34,977 nucleotides of DNA from Bacteroidota bacterium (GTDB taxonomy: Bacteria; Bacteroidota; Bacteroidia; Chitinophagales; Chitinophagaceae). The position numbers and the translations under genes were made by a program. The stretch spans positions 1 through 34,977 of the forward strand of contig JAUZOD010000042.1 in the NCBI GenBank assembly GCA_030706635.1. The letters run 5' to 3'. The notes below the pieces were generated by a model. The model was not told where the DNA came from. It did not search any database and was given only the letters and a program-made list of their open reading frames with translations. This document shows positions 25,166 through 33,497 of the stretch, piece by piece. Position 1 is the first letter of the stretch. Each line of letters opens with the position of its first letter.

Positions 25166-27127
25166 GTGAGCAAACAAAATGATAAGGTAACGGTTGCTAC
25201 CCTGGTTATCGCGCTGGGCATTATTTACGGAGATATCGGCACCTCACCTTTATACGTATTAAACGCCATTGTGAATGGCCGGGTGATATCCGAATTGCTT
25301 ATTCTGGGAAGCCTGTCCTGCATCATCTGGACGCTAACCCTGCAAACCACGATTAAATACGTCTGGCTCACCTTAAAGGCGGACAATAAGGGGGAAGGCG
25401 GAATCTTTTCCCTGTATGCCCTGGTGCGGCGACAGAAACGATGGCTGGTCATCCCGGCAATGGTCGGAGGAGCAGCCTTGCTGGCAGATGGCATGATCAC
25501 GCCACCCATTTCGGTCACTTCTGCCATTGAAGGTTTGCGCCAATTGCCCAACCTGGATTATATTCCCCAAGATACGATCGTTTATATTGTGCTGGGCATT
25601 ATGGTGGTTCTCTTTTTTCTGCAACAATTTGGAACGCAGTCCATTGGAAAATTGTTTGGCCCGATCATGTTTATCTGGTTCACCATGATGGCCGTTCTGG
25701 GCGGCAGTCACCTGCTGGATGACCTGGGGATCTTCAAGGCCCTGAGTCCTGTATATGCCATTGAATTGCTCACCATCTATCCGAAGGGCTTTTGGATTCT
25801 GGGCGCTGTATTTCTCTGTACTACCGGGGCGGAAGCCCTTTACTCGGACCTGGGTCATTGCGGAAAAAGCAATATCCGCATATCGTGGATCTATGTGAAA
25901 ACCTGTTTGATACTGAATTATCTCGGGCAGGGCGCCTGGCTGCTGCACAGCCACATGGGGCAGGTTTTCGATACCGGAAACAATAATGTTTTTTACAGCA
26001 TTATGCCTGCCTGGTTTCTGATACCAGGAATCCTGATTGCCACGGCCGCTGCCACTATTGCCAGCCAGGCGCTGATCAGCGGTTCATTCACCCTCATCAG
26101 CGAAAGTATGCGGCTCAATCTCTGGCCAAAACTGCGCATCAGTTATCCCACAGAACAAAAAGGACAACTCTATATTCCGGCCATTAATTTCATGTTGTTC
26201 ATCGGTTGCTGCGGAATCACCGTTTACTTCAGATCCTCCTCGCATATGGAGGCAGCTTACGGGCTGGCTATAACCCTGTGCATGCTGGCCACCTCCATAT
26301 TGTTTGCCAACTACCTCATCTCCCGGCGGGCGCCTTCGGGATTTATTTATCTATACCTTACCGTTTACCTCATCATCGAATTCAGTTTTTTGTTTGCCAA
26401 CCTGGAAAAATTTCCGCACGGCGGTTTCGTAACCCTGATTGTGGGAGGCTGTCTCAACGTCATTATGTATGTCTGGTTCCGGTCCCGCAAAATCAAGAAC
26501 CGTTATGTGGAGTTTGTCCGCATGGAGAACTACATTCCGCAGATCCAGGAATTGAGCAACGACCGGACCGTTCCCAAGTTCGCTACACACCTGATGTACA
26601 TGACCAGCGCCAATAACCCCAAGGAGATTGAGCATAAGATCATTTATTCCATTCTCAATAAAAAACCCAAGCGCGCCGATATTTACTGGTTTGTTCACAT
26701 TGACACCCTCGACGATCCATATACCGCCGAATATTCTGTGGATCACATCATTCCCAACGATATCATCCGGGTGGAATTCCGGCTCGGGTTCCGGATTGAG
26801 CCCAAGATCAATCTGATGTTCCGCAAAGTGGTGGAAGACCTTGTAAAGAACAAAGAAGTTAACATCACCAGTCGTTATGAGTCGCTGGAAAGAAACAATG
26901 TGGTCGGCGATTTCCAGATCATTGTGATGGAAAAATATCTAAGTCAGGACAATGAACTGCCATTTCTGGAAAGGATCATCATGAAATTATATTTCTGGCT
27001 GAAGGAGATCAGCCTTTCTGAAGAACGGGGTTTCGGTCTCGATCCTTCCAATGTCACGATTGAAAAATTCCCGCTCATTGTATCTCCTTTACCGGATTTG
27101 AATCTGAGGAGGATTGGAGAGAATTGA
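25166..27127 (+). CDS. kup: KUP/HAK/KT family potassium uptake protein
   Basis: A 653-residue potassium:proton symporter of the inner membrane. The family signature lies at the start: LGIIYGDIGTSPLYVLNAI. About twelve hydrophobic helices fill residues 10-430, with conserved segments EGGIFSLYALVRR, LLADGMITPPISVTSAIEGL and TTGAEALYSDLGHCG. A hydrophilic cytoplasmic domain of about 220 residues ends the protein, as in other KUPs. The start is GTG at 25166: the frame has no upstream ATG before the stop at 25121. The stop codon lies inside an inverted repeat shared with the convergent methyltransferase gene. Confidence 0.95.
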   Translation: MSKQNDKVTVATLVIALGIIYGDIGTSPLYVLNAIVNGRVISELLILGSLSCIIWTLTLQTTIKYVWLTLKADNKGEGGIFSLYALVRRQKRWLVIPAMVGGAALLADGMITPPISVTSAIEGLRQLPNLDYIPQDTIVYIVLGIMVVLFFLQQFGTQSIGKLFGPIMFIWFTMMAVLGGSHLLDDLGIFKALSPVYAIELLTIYPKGFWILGAVFLCTTGAEALYSDLGHCGKSNIRISWIYVKTCLILNYLGQGAWLLHSHMGQVFDTGNNNVFYSIMPAWFLIPGILIATAAATIASQALISGSFTLISESMRLNLWPKLRISYPTEQKGQLYIPAINFMLFIGCCGITVYFRSSSHMEAAYGLAITLCMLATSILFANYLISRRAPSGFIYLYLTVYLIIEFSFLFANLEKFPHGGFVTLIVGGCLNVIMYVWFRSRKIKNRYVEFVRMENYIPQIQELSNDRTVPKFATHLMYMTSANNPKEIEHKIIYSILNKKPKRADIYWFVHIDTLDDPYTAEYSVDHIIPNDIIRVEFRLGFRIEPKINLMFRKVVEDLVKNKEVNITSRYESLERNNVVGDFQIIVMEKYLSQDNELPFLERIIMKLYFWLKEISLSEERGFGLDPSNVTIEKFPLIVSPLPDLNLRRIGEN

Positions 27128-27174
27128 CAATGGACAATTCTGTACTGAAACTGCCTTTCATTGTCCATTGTCAA
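27124..27174. repeat. 15-bp perfect inverted repeat holding both convergent stop codons
   Basis: TTGACAATGGACAAT (27124-27138) is an exact reverse complement of 27160-27174, with a 21-base loop. The left arm contains the kup stop TGA (27125-27127) and the right arm the stop of the FkbM-type gene (27171-27173, minus strand). A further related copy, TGTCCATTGC (27176-27185), encodes the last residues of the methyltransferase. The hairpin may act as a bidirectional transcript end, but it lacks a T tract. Confidence 0.85.
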
Positions 27175-27950
27175 CTGTCCATTGCCCACTGCAAGGCATC
27201 AATTCTCGACGCCGGAATAAAATAATGATTGTGGGAGATCGTTTTGACCGGGCTGTCCGGCTCCATGGGTTTCAGCTTTTTGTACTCAAGATAATAAATA
27301 CCATAAGCATTTCCCTGAAGCAATTCCAGCAGGCGGACGCGTTCGGCCGGATCACCCAATTCACACAAAATGATGGGGCGGTGTTTCCGGATGATTTCCA
27401 GGAACGACTGAAAAACAGCCAATTCCAATCCCTCCACATCGCACTTGATGAAATCAACCTGCTGCAGATGACCGAAATGTTCATCCCCATGGAGGTTCCT
27501 CACTTTCTCTGATTCCACATACTCCAGAAAAGTATTGTATTGAACTGCCCGTGCATAGGCAAATTTTTTAACGTTGTTTACCTTGGGAATACCCATTTCC
27601 ACAAACTCTTCCGACGCCCCCATTGCATATTGCTCCAGGGTGACATTTTTTGCCTTCTTTTTTTTCAGCAGGGCCTGTAGTGTCTGGTAAAATTTGGACA
27701 TGGGCTCAATCGCATAGACGTGTCCGTTACTACCGGTCAGGCGGCTCAGTTCGAAGGTAAAATAGCCCAGGTGCGCCCCAACATCAATACATTGATCCCC
27801 CGGGCGGATCAGGTTCTTTAAAAAATAGATATCCTGGTAGTCCACCCCCAGCCGGCCTGTTTTATACAGCCATTGGAAGGAATTGGCAAGCAACCAGAGA
27901 TATCGCTTTTCGCCCAGGGTGGAGAGCAGTAATTTTCTTACAAAGCGCAT
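27171..27950 (-). CDS. FkbM family SAM-dependent methyltransferase
   Basis: A 259-residue methyltransferase of the FkbM type, typically acting on hydroxyl groups of sugars or small metabolites. The SAM-binding motif I is CIDVGAHLGYFTFELS (Asp56-Gly62 core), with the acidic motif II VYAIEPMSKF about 25 residues on. The FkbM hallmark VDFIKCDVEGLE lies near residue 170. A short N-terminal region of about 50 residues precedes the fold. No glycosyltransferases are near, so the acceptor is unknown. Both neighbours are functionally unrelated and the gene is probably expressed alone. Confidence 0.88.
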   Translation of the reverse strand: MRFVRKLLLSTLGEKRYLWLLANSFQWLYKTGRLGVDYQDIYFLKNLIRPGDQCIDVGAHLGYFTFELSRLTGSNGHVYAIEPMSKFYQTLQALLKKKKAKNVTLEQYAMGASEEFVEMGIPKVNNVKKFAYARAVQYNTFLEYVESEKVRNLHGDEHFGHLQQVDFIKCDVEGLELAVFQSFLEIIRKHRPIILCELGDPAERVRLLELLQGNAYGIYYLEYKKLKPMEPDSPVKTISHNHYFIPASRIDALQWAMDS

Positions 27951-27954
27951 GGGT

Positions 27955-27989
27955 AATTTGAAAATTAGCTAATTTGAAAATTTGAAAAT
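27955..27989. repeat. Three AATTTGAAAAT direct repeats upstream of the methyltransferase
   Basis: Exact 11-base copies at 27955-27965, 27971-27981 and 27979-27989, the last two overlapping by three bases. They begin five bases upstream of the methyltransferase start codon, so they would lie in its leader or promoter. Being AT-rich they may have arisen by slippage; a regulatory role is unproven. Confidence 0.75.
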
Positions 27990-28030
27990 GTCCCGATCTT
28001 TTCAGCCAGAACTTTTTCAACTACCGGAAA

Positions 28031-28064
28031 TTTAGCGAAGGCGAAAATTCAGGCAGTCGCTAAA
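28031..28064 (-). terminator. Possible weak terminator hairpin downstream of the OxyR-type gene
   Basis: TTTAGCGA (28031-28038) pairs perfectly with TCGCTAAA (28057-28064) around an 18-base loop, 15 bases past the stop of the regulator gene. There is no clear T tract on the minus strand, so termination strength is doubtful. Confidence 0.3.
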
Positions 28065-28079
28065 ATGGTTAAAAATAGC

Positions 28080-29015
28080 TTACAAAGGTACAATATGGGT
28101 GTCTTTATTTCTTTTGATCTTATCTGGAATACAGGCGAGAATCTCTTCCTTTAGGATGCGCACAAGCCGTTCTTTAACAAAATCACGTGTGACGGCCATG
28201 CTCACTTCCCGCATGGGAGCAGGTTTCCTGAAATGCCGGATGAGTCCCTGCTGCCGTTTGGTGAAATCCAGGGTGGCCAGTTCTGGTAAAACGGTGATGC
28301 CGTCATTCATCTCCACCATCCGGCGCAGGGTTTCAAAACTGCCAGCTTCATAATCAAAATGGCTCTCCTGACGGGTGGCTTTGAAGAGCTCGCACAAATT
28401 GATCATCTGCGATCTGAAACAATGTCCTTCTTCCAGCAACCATAGTTTATTCGGATCAATGTCTTTTGCCAATACATAAGTTTTACGATATAATCCGTTG
28501 TTTTCCGAAACATAGGCCAGCAATTCTTCATAAAACAATATTTCCTCACGGATTCCCTTCTCACCGAGGGGCGTCACGAGAATGCCTACATCCAGGGCAC
28601 CATCCCGGAGCAATTGCAGCAGAACTTCGGTGGTTTTTTCAAATACCACCAGCTTTACGTTAGGGTATTTCCGAGTAAAGGATTGCACAAACAACGGCAG
28701 CAGGTAGGGTGCCAGGGTGGGAATAATCCCGATCCGCAATTCGCCTTCCAGCAAGCCTCTTCTGCCGGAAATAATTTCGATAATCCGGTTTTTTTCCAAA
28801 AGCACCTTTTTGGCCTGCTCCAGGATCTCTTTTCCCGCTTCCGTCGGAACAACAGGCGACCTGCTCCGGTCGAAAACTTTAACACCCAGCGTCTCCTCCA
28901 GCTTCAGCACCTGCATACTAAGGGTGGGTTGTGTAACAAAACAAGCATCGGCGGCTTTTGCAAAATGACGGTGGGCATCAATAGCAATAATATATTCCAG
29001 TTGGGTAAATGTCAT
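28080..29015 (-). CDS. oxyR: OxyR-type LysR family redox regulator
   Basis: A 311-residue LysR-type transcription factor. The N-terminal winged helix-turn-helix reads MTFTQLEYIIAIDAHRHFAKAADACFVTQPTLSMQVLKLE, followed by a linker helix and a two-lobed sensor domain. The peroxide-sensing pair is present as Cys199 and Cys208 in EEGHCFRSQMINLCEL, at the same positions and spacing as in E. coli OxyR. This strongly supports hydrogen peroxide sensing through a disulfide. It would activate catalase/peroxiredoxin-type genes, none of which are in the window. The upstream region carries three ATTGAT elements that may be part of its own control region. Confidence 0.92.
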   Translation of the reverse strand: MTFTQLEYIIAIDAHRHFAKAADACFVTQPTLSMQVLKLEETLGVKVFDRSRSPVVPTEAGKEILEQAKKVLLEKNRIIEIISGRRGLLEGELRIGIIPTLAPYLLPLFVQSFTRKYPNVKLVVFEKTTEVLLQLLRDGALDVGILVTPLGEKGIREEILFYEELLAYVSENNGLYRKTYVLAKDIDPNKLWLLEEGHCFRSQMINLCELFKATRQESHFDYEAGSFETLRRMVEMNDGITVLPELATLDFTKRQQGLIRHFRKPAPMREVSMAVTRDFVKERLVRILKEEILACIPDKIKRNKDTHIVPL

Positions 29016-29066
29016 AGATCATCAATTTAATCTATTGTATCATAAAATTAATCAATAAGATCAATG
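29016..29066 (-). promoter_or_regulatory. Upstream region of the OxyR-type gene with ATTGAT repeats
   Basis: On the minus strand ATTGAT occurs three times (plus-strand ATCAAT at 29021-29026, 29051-29056 and 29060-29065) within an AT-rich stretch just upstream of the start codon. LysR regulators often bind their own promoters at AT-rich partly symmetric sites, so this is a candidate control region. The exact operator cannot be assigned. Confidence 0.3.
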
Positions 29067-29153
29067 AATAAAAATCCGGACATTAGCGCCATGCTGAACG
29101 ATGGGTCAAAGCTTCGGTGCAATGGATATGTAAGGCACTGGAATATTAAGCAA

Positions 29154-29190
29154 AATAAAAAGGAGCAGTTGATCGTCGCTCCTTTTTATT
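29154..29190 (-). terminator. Bidirectional-looking terminator of the LD-carboxypeptidase pair
   Basis: AATAAAAAGGAGC (29154-29166) is the exact reverse complement of 29178-29190, a 13-bp stem with an 11-base loop. The A-rich/T-rich outer arms supply a T tract in either direction. It lies about 40 bases after the stop of the second peptidase gene and before the OxyR-type gene. Confidence 0.8.
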
Positions 29191-29228
29191 TTTAATCTGA
29201 AACCCTGATTAATGTCCGTTGTGAACGA

Positions 29229-30140
29229 TCAATCCTCAACCAACGAAACCTTGCCTCCTCCGACTTTCAACCGGAATTCCACACCGCATTTCAATGCATA
29301 GTTTTCCGTTTCATGCCCGACAGGGAATCCGTAGCAAACAGGAAAATCATATTCCATCAGCACGTCCCGGATGATCTCATAGGCATTCTTTCCAAAGGGT
29401 CTTTCGGTATCTTTGCAATCGGTAAAGCTACCGACGATGATTGCTTCCGGCTTATGCAATTTCCCAGCCCTTTTCAACTGGTACAGCATGCGGTCAATAT
29501 TGTAGAGATATTCTCCGATGTCTTCAATAAACAGCAGACATCCCCTGGTCTTAAAATCTGAAGAAGTTCCGACAGCATGGGCCAGCAAGGTCAGGTTGCC
29601 TCCGATCAAAACACCCCTGGCCTCACCTTTCCGGTTGAAATCATGCGCATCGCAGGAATAGGCCGCCCTCTTACCGGTGAGCAGGTCATGAATCGACCAG
29701 GTATATGGATTCGGCAGCAGTGGGTTATTGAAGGCGCCCGCCATCGGCGCATGAGCAGTAGCAATGTCAAAATTGCTGTAAATATGGGTATGCAATAACG
29801 TGATATCGCTGTATCCGAGAATCCACTTGGGTGATTTGCGGAACCGCTTAAAACTGATCTGTTCTATGATCCTGCTCACGCCATATCCGCCGCGGCCGAA
29901 GAGAATGGCTTTCACATCTTCATCATCCAGCATCGCCTGAAGGTCTTCCAGACGCTCTTCATCGGTACCCGAGAAATAATTACTGGAACGTCCCCCGATC
30001 GTTTTGCCTGTTTTAACTTTGAAGCCCCATCGTTCGAGACTCGCTTTGCACTGAAGGATATTTGCGGCCGACATATACCCGGCGGGGCATACCAGGCCAA
30101 TGGTGTCGCCGGCGGTTAGATAAGGAGGAATATGGACCAT
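29229..30140 (-). CDS. S66 family LD-carboxypeptidase (cytoplasmic paralogue)
   Basis: A 303-residue member of peptidase family S66, which removes the terminal D-Ala from tetrapeptides during peptidoglycan recycling. The fold is marked by GDTIGLVCPAGYMSA, GTDEERLEDLQAMLDD and ILFGRGGYGVSRI. Catalytic residues appear as Ser111 in GYSDIT, Glu206 in FIEDIGEYLY and His276 in FPVGHETENYAL. It has no signal peptide, so it should act in the cytoplasm. Its start lies one base after the stop of the paralogous gene upstream, so the two are certainly co-transcribed. The pair probably arose by tandem duplication. Confidence 0.92.
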   Translation of the reverse strand: MVHIPPYLTAGDTIGLVCPAGYMSAANILQCKASLERWGFKVKTGKTIGGRSSNYFSGTDEERLEDLQAMLDDEDVKAILFGRGGYGVSRIIEQISFKRFRKSPKWILGYSDITLLHTHIYSNFDIATAHAPMAGAFNNPLLPNPYTWSIHDLLTGKRAAYSCDAHDFNRKGEARGVLIGGNLTLLAHAVGTSSDFKTRGCLLFIEDIGEYLYNIDRMLYQLKRAGKLHKPEAIIVGSFTDCKDTERPFGKNAYEIIRDVLMEYDFPVCYGFPVGHETENYALKCGVEFRLKVGGGKVSLVED

Positions 30141-30141
30141 A

Positions 30142-31176
30142 TCAGACTTCTTTAAAAATTACTTCCTGGTCGCCGACAATCAGTTGATGTTTTACCCCAC
30201 ACTTCAGTGCATAGTTGACTTTTTGGTGGCCAACCGGAAAATTAAAACAAATCGGGTAATGGTAGGCCGAAACATGTTCCAGTACAATATTATACACGCT
30301 TCTTCCGAATTCATCACCGGGGTCATCGGGTTTTACCTTAAATCCCCCAATCAGCAATGCGGCCAGTCTGTCCAGCTTACCGGTCCTTTTCAGGCTGTAA
30401 AACATCCGGTCAACACTGTAAAGGTATTCACCCACATCCTCTACGAAAAGGATCATTCCTTCGGTATGCAGATCGGAAGCGGACCCTACCAATGTTTCTA
30501 TCGTTTTCAGGTTGCCGCCGGTAAGCATTCCGGTGGCCATTCCTGTTTTATTACCCGGGTCCGGAACCAGGGGATATTCCACCCGGTTCCCCGTCAGGGC
30601 TGTCCGGATGGAAAGAATGCTGTTCAATTGAGCGGGTTCCGCCTCATCCAGACGGTCCGGAAAACTATTGCACATTTTGGAATGGATCGAAGCAATCCGG
30701 TAATTATGATTGAGGTGGGCGTGGATCACCGTGATATCACTGAAGCCAATGATCCACTTGGGTCGGGCGACAAATTTCCTAAAATCCAGCCGGTCAATGA
30801 TCCGGATGCAGCCGTATCCGCCCCTGGCACAAAGAATGGCCTGCAGCGAGGGGTCATCCAGCATCTGCTGGAAGTCATCTGCACGCTCCTCATCCGTGCC
30901 GCCGAAAGTAAAATCCCGCCTTCCCACGGTGCTACCTAAACGCAGTTTAAACCCCCAGCTTTCCAGGGTATTCAGGCAGGGCGCCAGTTCGTCGGCACTC
31001 ATATGGCCGGCCGGGCAGGTAATCCCGATGGTATCTCCGTGTTTCAGATAAGGCGGAATTGTAAAGGATTCCTCCTGCATCAGCCGGAAAGCAGAAATGC
31101 CGGAAGCTGAAGAAAAGGGAATACCCTGCATCAACGGACTGGCCAGCAGCGAAGAAAGAAAACGTTTACGCTTCAT
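30142..31176 (-). CDS. S66 family LD-carboxypeptidase (exported paralogue)
   Basis: A 344-residue S66 peptidase closely resembling its downstream neighbour: PPYLKHGDTIGITCPAGHMSA, GTDEERADDFQQMLDD, Ser146 in GFSDIT, the acid in FVEDVGEYLYSVDRM, and the His in FPVGHQKVNYALKCG. It differs by an extra N-terminus of about 35 residues (KRKRFLSSLLASPLMQG...) that looks like a signal sequence, so this copy may work in the periplasm. The start is the ATG at 31176; the TTG just before it (31179) also opens the frame. First gene of a two-gene operon. Confidence 0.9.
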   Translation of the reverse strand: MKRKRFLSSLLASPLMQGIPFSSASGISAFRLMQEESFTIPPYLKHGDTIGITCPAGHMSADELAPCLNTLESWGFKLRLGSTVGRRDFTFGGTDEERADDFQQMLDDPSLQAILCARGGYGCIRIIDRLDFRKFVARPKWIIGFSDITVIHAHLNHNYRIASIHSKMCNSFPDRLDEAEPAQLNSILSIRTALTGNRVEYPLVPDPGNKTGMATGMLTGGNLKTIETLVGSASDLHTEGMILFVEDVGEYLYSVDRMFYSLKRTGKLDRLAALLIGGFKVKPDDPGDEFGRSVYNIVLEHVSAYHYPICFNFPVGHQKVNYALKCGVKHQLIVGDQEVIFKEV

Positions 31177-31286
31177 CAATTAAAGTTAACGGATGGACCG
31201 GAATTGTCAAGGATGAAGCTTCCCCGCCAGACGGAAGATCATGTGCTCCGGCTGAGCCGAAAAACGGCACAATGGATTTGAATTGG

Positions 31287-31294
31287 TATTTTTG
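31287..31294 (+). promoter_or_regulatory. Bacteroidota -7 promoter box upstream of metG
   Basis: TATTTTTG followed by C is a perfect match to TAnnTTTGC. It lies 41 bases before the ATG of metG, giving a leader of about 35 bases. No clear -33 TTTG is found at the usual spacing. Confidence 0.5.
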
Positions 31295-31335
31295 CAGGCT
31301 ATTGCCATGCTTATCCGGCACGGCCATCAAGAACT

Positions 31336-33414
31336 ATGAAAGAATTTAACCGAATACTCGTTTCAGCTGCCCTCCCTTATGCCAACGGACCCGTTCACAT
31401 TGGCCATCTCGCCGGATGTTATATTCCGGCAGATATCTACGTGCGTTATGAGCGTGCGCGCAAAAAAGACATCCTGTTTGTCGGCGGGAGCGATGAGCAT
31501 GGTGTACCCATTACCATCCGTGCGATGAAAGAAGGCATCACGCCGCAGCAGGTCGTGGACAAGTACCATGCCCAGATCAAAAAGAGTTTTGAACAGATGC
31601 AGATTTCTTTCGACATCTATTCCAGAACCACCAGTCCCGTTCACCATAAAACGGCTTCTGATTTCTTTAAAACCCTGTATGACGAACATCTTTTTGAAGA
31701 AAAAGAAACCGAACAATATTATGATGAAAAGGCAAAAATATTTTTAGCCGATCGTTACATCACCGGCACCTGCCCCATCTGCGGCAATCCGAATGCCTTC
31801 GGCGACCAGTGCGAACGCTGCGGTTCGTCCTTAAGTCCGGAACAGCTCATTAATCCACGCAGTACCCTGAGTGACGCGATACCAGTGAAAAGAAAAACAA
31901 AACACTGGTATTTCCCGTTGCAGAAATATGAAGAATTCCTGAAGGAATGGATCCTCAACGGCCATAAAGAATGGAAGCCCAACGTATACGGCCAGTGCAA
32001 AAGCTGGCTGGATAACGGTTTGCAGAGCCGCGCCATGACGCGCGACAGCAACTGGGGAATTCCGGTTCCGCTGCCGGATGCCGGGGGGAAAGTGCTCTAT
32101 GTTTGGTTCGATGCGCCAATCGGTTACATTTCCGCTACGAAGGAACTAACCCCCAACTGGGCCGACTATTGGTACCAGAACGATACCAAGCTCGTGCACT
32201 TCATCGGAAAAGACAATATCGTGTTTCATTGCATCATTTTCCCGGCCATGCTGAAAGCACACGGACGCTTTGTACTGCCCGACAACGTGCCGGCAAATGA
32301 ATTTTTAAATATTGAAGGTGAAAAAGTATCCACCAGCCGCAACTGGGCTGTTTGGGTTCATGAGTACCTCCAGGATTTTCCCGGCTGCGAGGATGTTTTG
32401 CGCTACGTACTCTGCGCCAATGCGCCGGAAACAAAAGACAATGATTTCACCTGGAAAGATTTTCAGGACCGGAACAACAGTGAGCTTGTTGCCATCTTTG
32501 GAAATTTTGTGAACAGGACTTTTGTACTGATGCATAAACTCTGCGCCGGCAAGGTGCCGGTATGGCATGAGGCCATTCGCGACGAAGCCGATACAGAATT
32601 GGTGCGGCAGATCCGGGAAGCAAAAACATCGGTGGAAAACCATCTGGATCAATATAAATTCAGGGATGCTCTGTTCACCATCATCGACCTGGCCAGGAAA
32701 GGAAATAAATATTTGCAGGACAAAGAACCCTGGAAAAAAGCGGGCAAGGAAACCACCACACCGGAAAATCAGCAACTGATTGATAACTGCCTCTATCTTT
32801 GTCTTCAGCTGACCGCAAACCTGGCTATACTCATCAATCCCTTTCTTCCTGTTACTGCAAAGAAGATGCTGCATATGATGAAGGTGGTGGACCGGATGCT
32901 GGAATGGGAACATGCCGGTAAAGCCGATCTGCTGAAAACGGGGTATAGCCTTCGGGCGCCTGAATTGCTCTTCAGGAAAATCGAGAATGAAGAAATCCAG
33001 GCGCAAACGGAAAAACTGCACCGCAATGCGGTGAAACCAAACAGCGCGGAACCCGTGCAAGCCGCCGTGGTTATTCAGGAGAAAAAACCGGAAATCCAGT
33101 ATGAGGATTTTGCTAAACTGGATCTGAGAACCGGAACCATCACACAGGCAGAAAAAGTGGCCAAAGCGGACAAACTGCTCAGATTGGAAATAGATCTCGG
33201 GTATGAAAAAAGAACGATCGTATCGGGAATTGCTCTGCACTTTAATCCGGCAGATATTATTGGAAAGCAGGTGGTGGTGGTGGCCAACCTCGCCCCGCGA
33301 AAAATGAGAGGCATCGAAAGCAACGGGATGATCCTGATGGCCGAAGACGAAAGCGGAAAACTGCATTTTGTGAGCCCGGAAGACAAGATTGGCGAAGGCT
33401 CAATGGTGAGTTAA
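31336..33414 (+). CDS. metG: Methionyl-tRNA synthetase with C-terminal tRNA-binding domain
   Basis: A 692-residue class I synthetase that charges tRNA-Met. The HIGH motif is HIGH (21-24) and the KMSKS loop is KVSTS (330-334). A zinc knuckle is formed by Cys146, Cys149, Cys159 and Cys162 (CPICGN...CERCG), the four-cysteine MetG1 type. The anticodon-binding helical domain follows, about residues 380-550. From about 580 the protein ends in an OB-fold EMAPII/Trbp111-like tRNA-binding domain ([11 protein letters not shown]...IVSGIA...[17 protein letters not shown]), which promotes dimerisation and tRNA affinity. Length is normal for the long bacterial form. The next gene starts 83 bases downstream in the same direction. 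Confidence 0.98.
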   Translation: MKEFNRILVSAALPYANGPVHIGHLAGCYIPADIYVRYERARKKDILFVGGSDEHGVPITIRAMKEGITPQQVVDKYHAQIKKSFEQMQISFDIYSRTTSPVHHKTASDFFKTLYDEHLFEEKETEQYYDEKAKIFLADRYITGTCPICGNPNAFGDQCERCGSSLSPEQLINPRSTLSDAIPVKRKTKHWYFPLQKYEEFLKEWILNGHKEWKPNVYGQCKSWLDNGLQSRAMTRDSNWGIPVPLPDAGGKVLYVWFDAPIGYISATKELTPNWADYWYQNDTKLVHFIGKDNIVFHCIIFPAMLKAHGRFVLPDNVPANEFLNIEGEKVSTSRNWAVWVHEYLQDFPGCEDVLRYVLCANAPETKDNDFTWKDFQDRNNSELVAIFGNFVNRTFVLMHKLCAGKVPVWHEAIRDEADTELVRQIREAKTSVENHLDQYKFRDALFTIIDLARKGNKYLQDKEPWKKAGKETTTPENQQLIDNCLYLCLQLTANLAILINPFLPVTAKKMLHMMKVVDRMLEWEHAGKADLLKTGYSLRAPELLFRKIENEEIQAQTEKLHRNAVKPNSAEPVQAAVVIQEKKPEIQYEDFAKLDLRTGTITQAEKVAKADKLLRLEIDLGYEKRTIVSGIALHFNPADIIGKQVVVVANLAPRKMRGIESNGMILMAEDESGKLHFVSPEDKIGEGSMVS

Positions 33415-33497
33415 AAAATAAATTTTACCCTGCCGGTATTTGATCTGGGTCATTGCGTTCGGATAAAGAAGATTGTTTAACGAATTAATCGAATGAT

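Noticed and set aside
32305-33366. 353-residue minus-strand frame opposite metG
   Set aside because: Shadow of metG, whose catalytic and tRNA-binding motifs are unambiguous.
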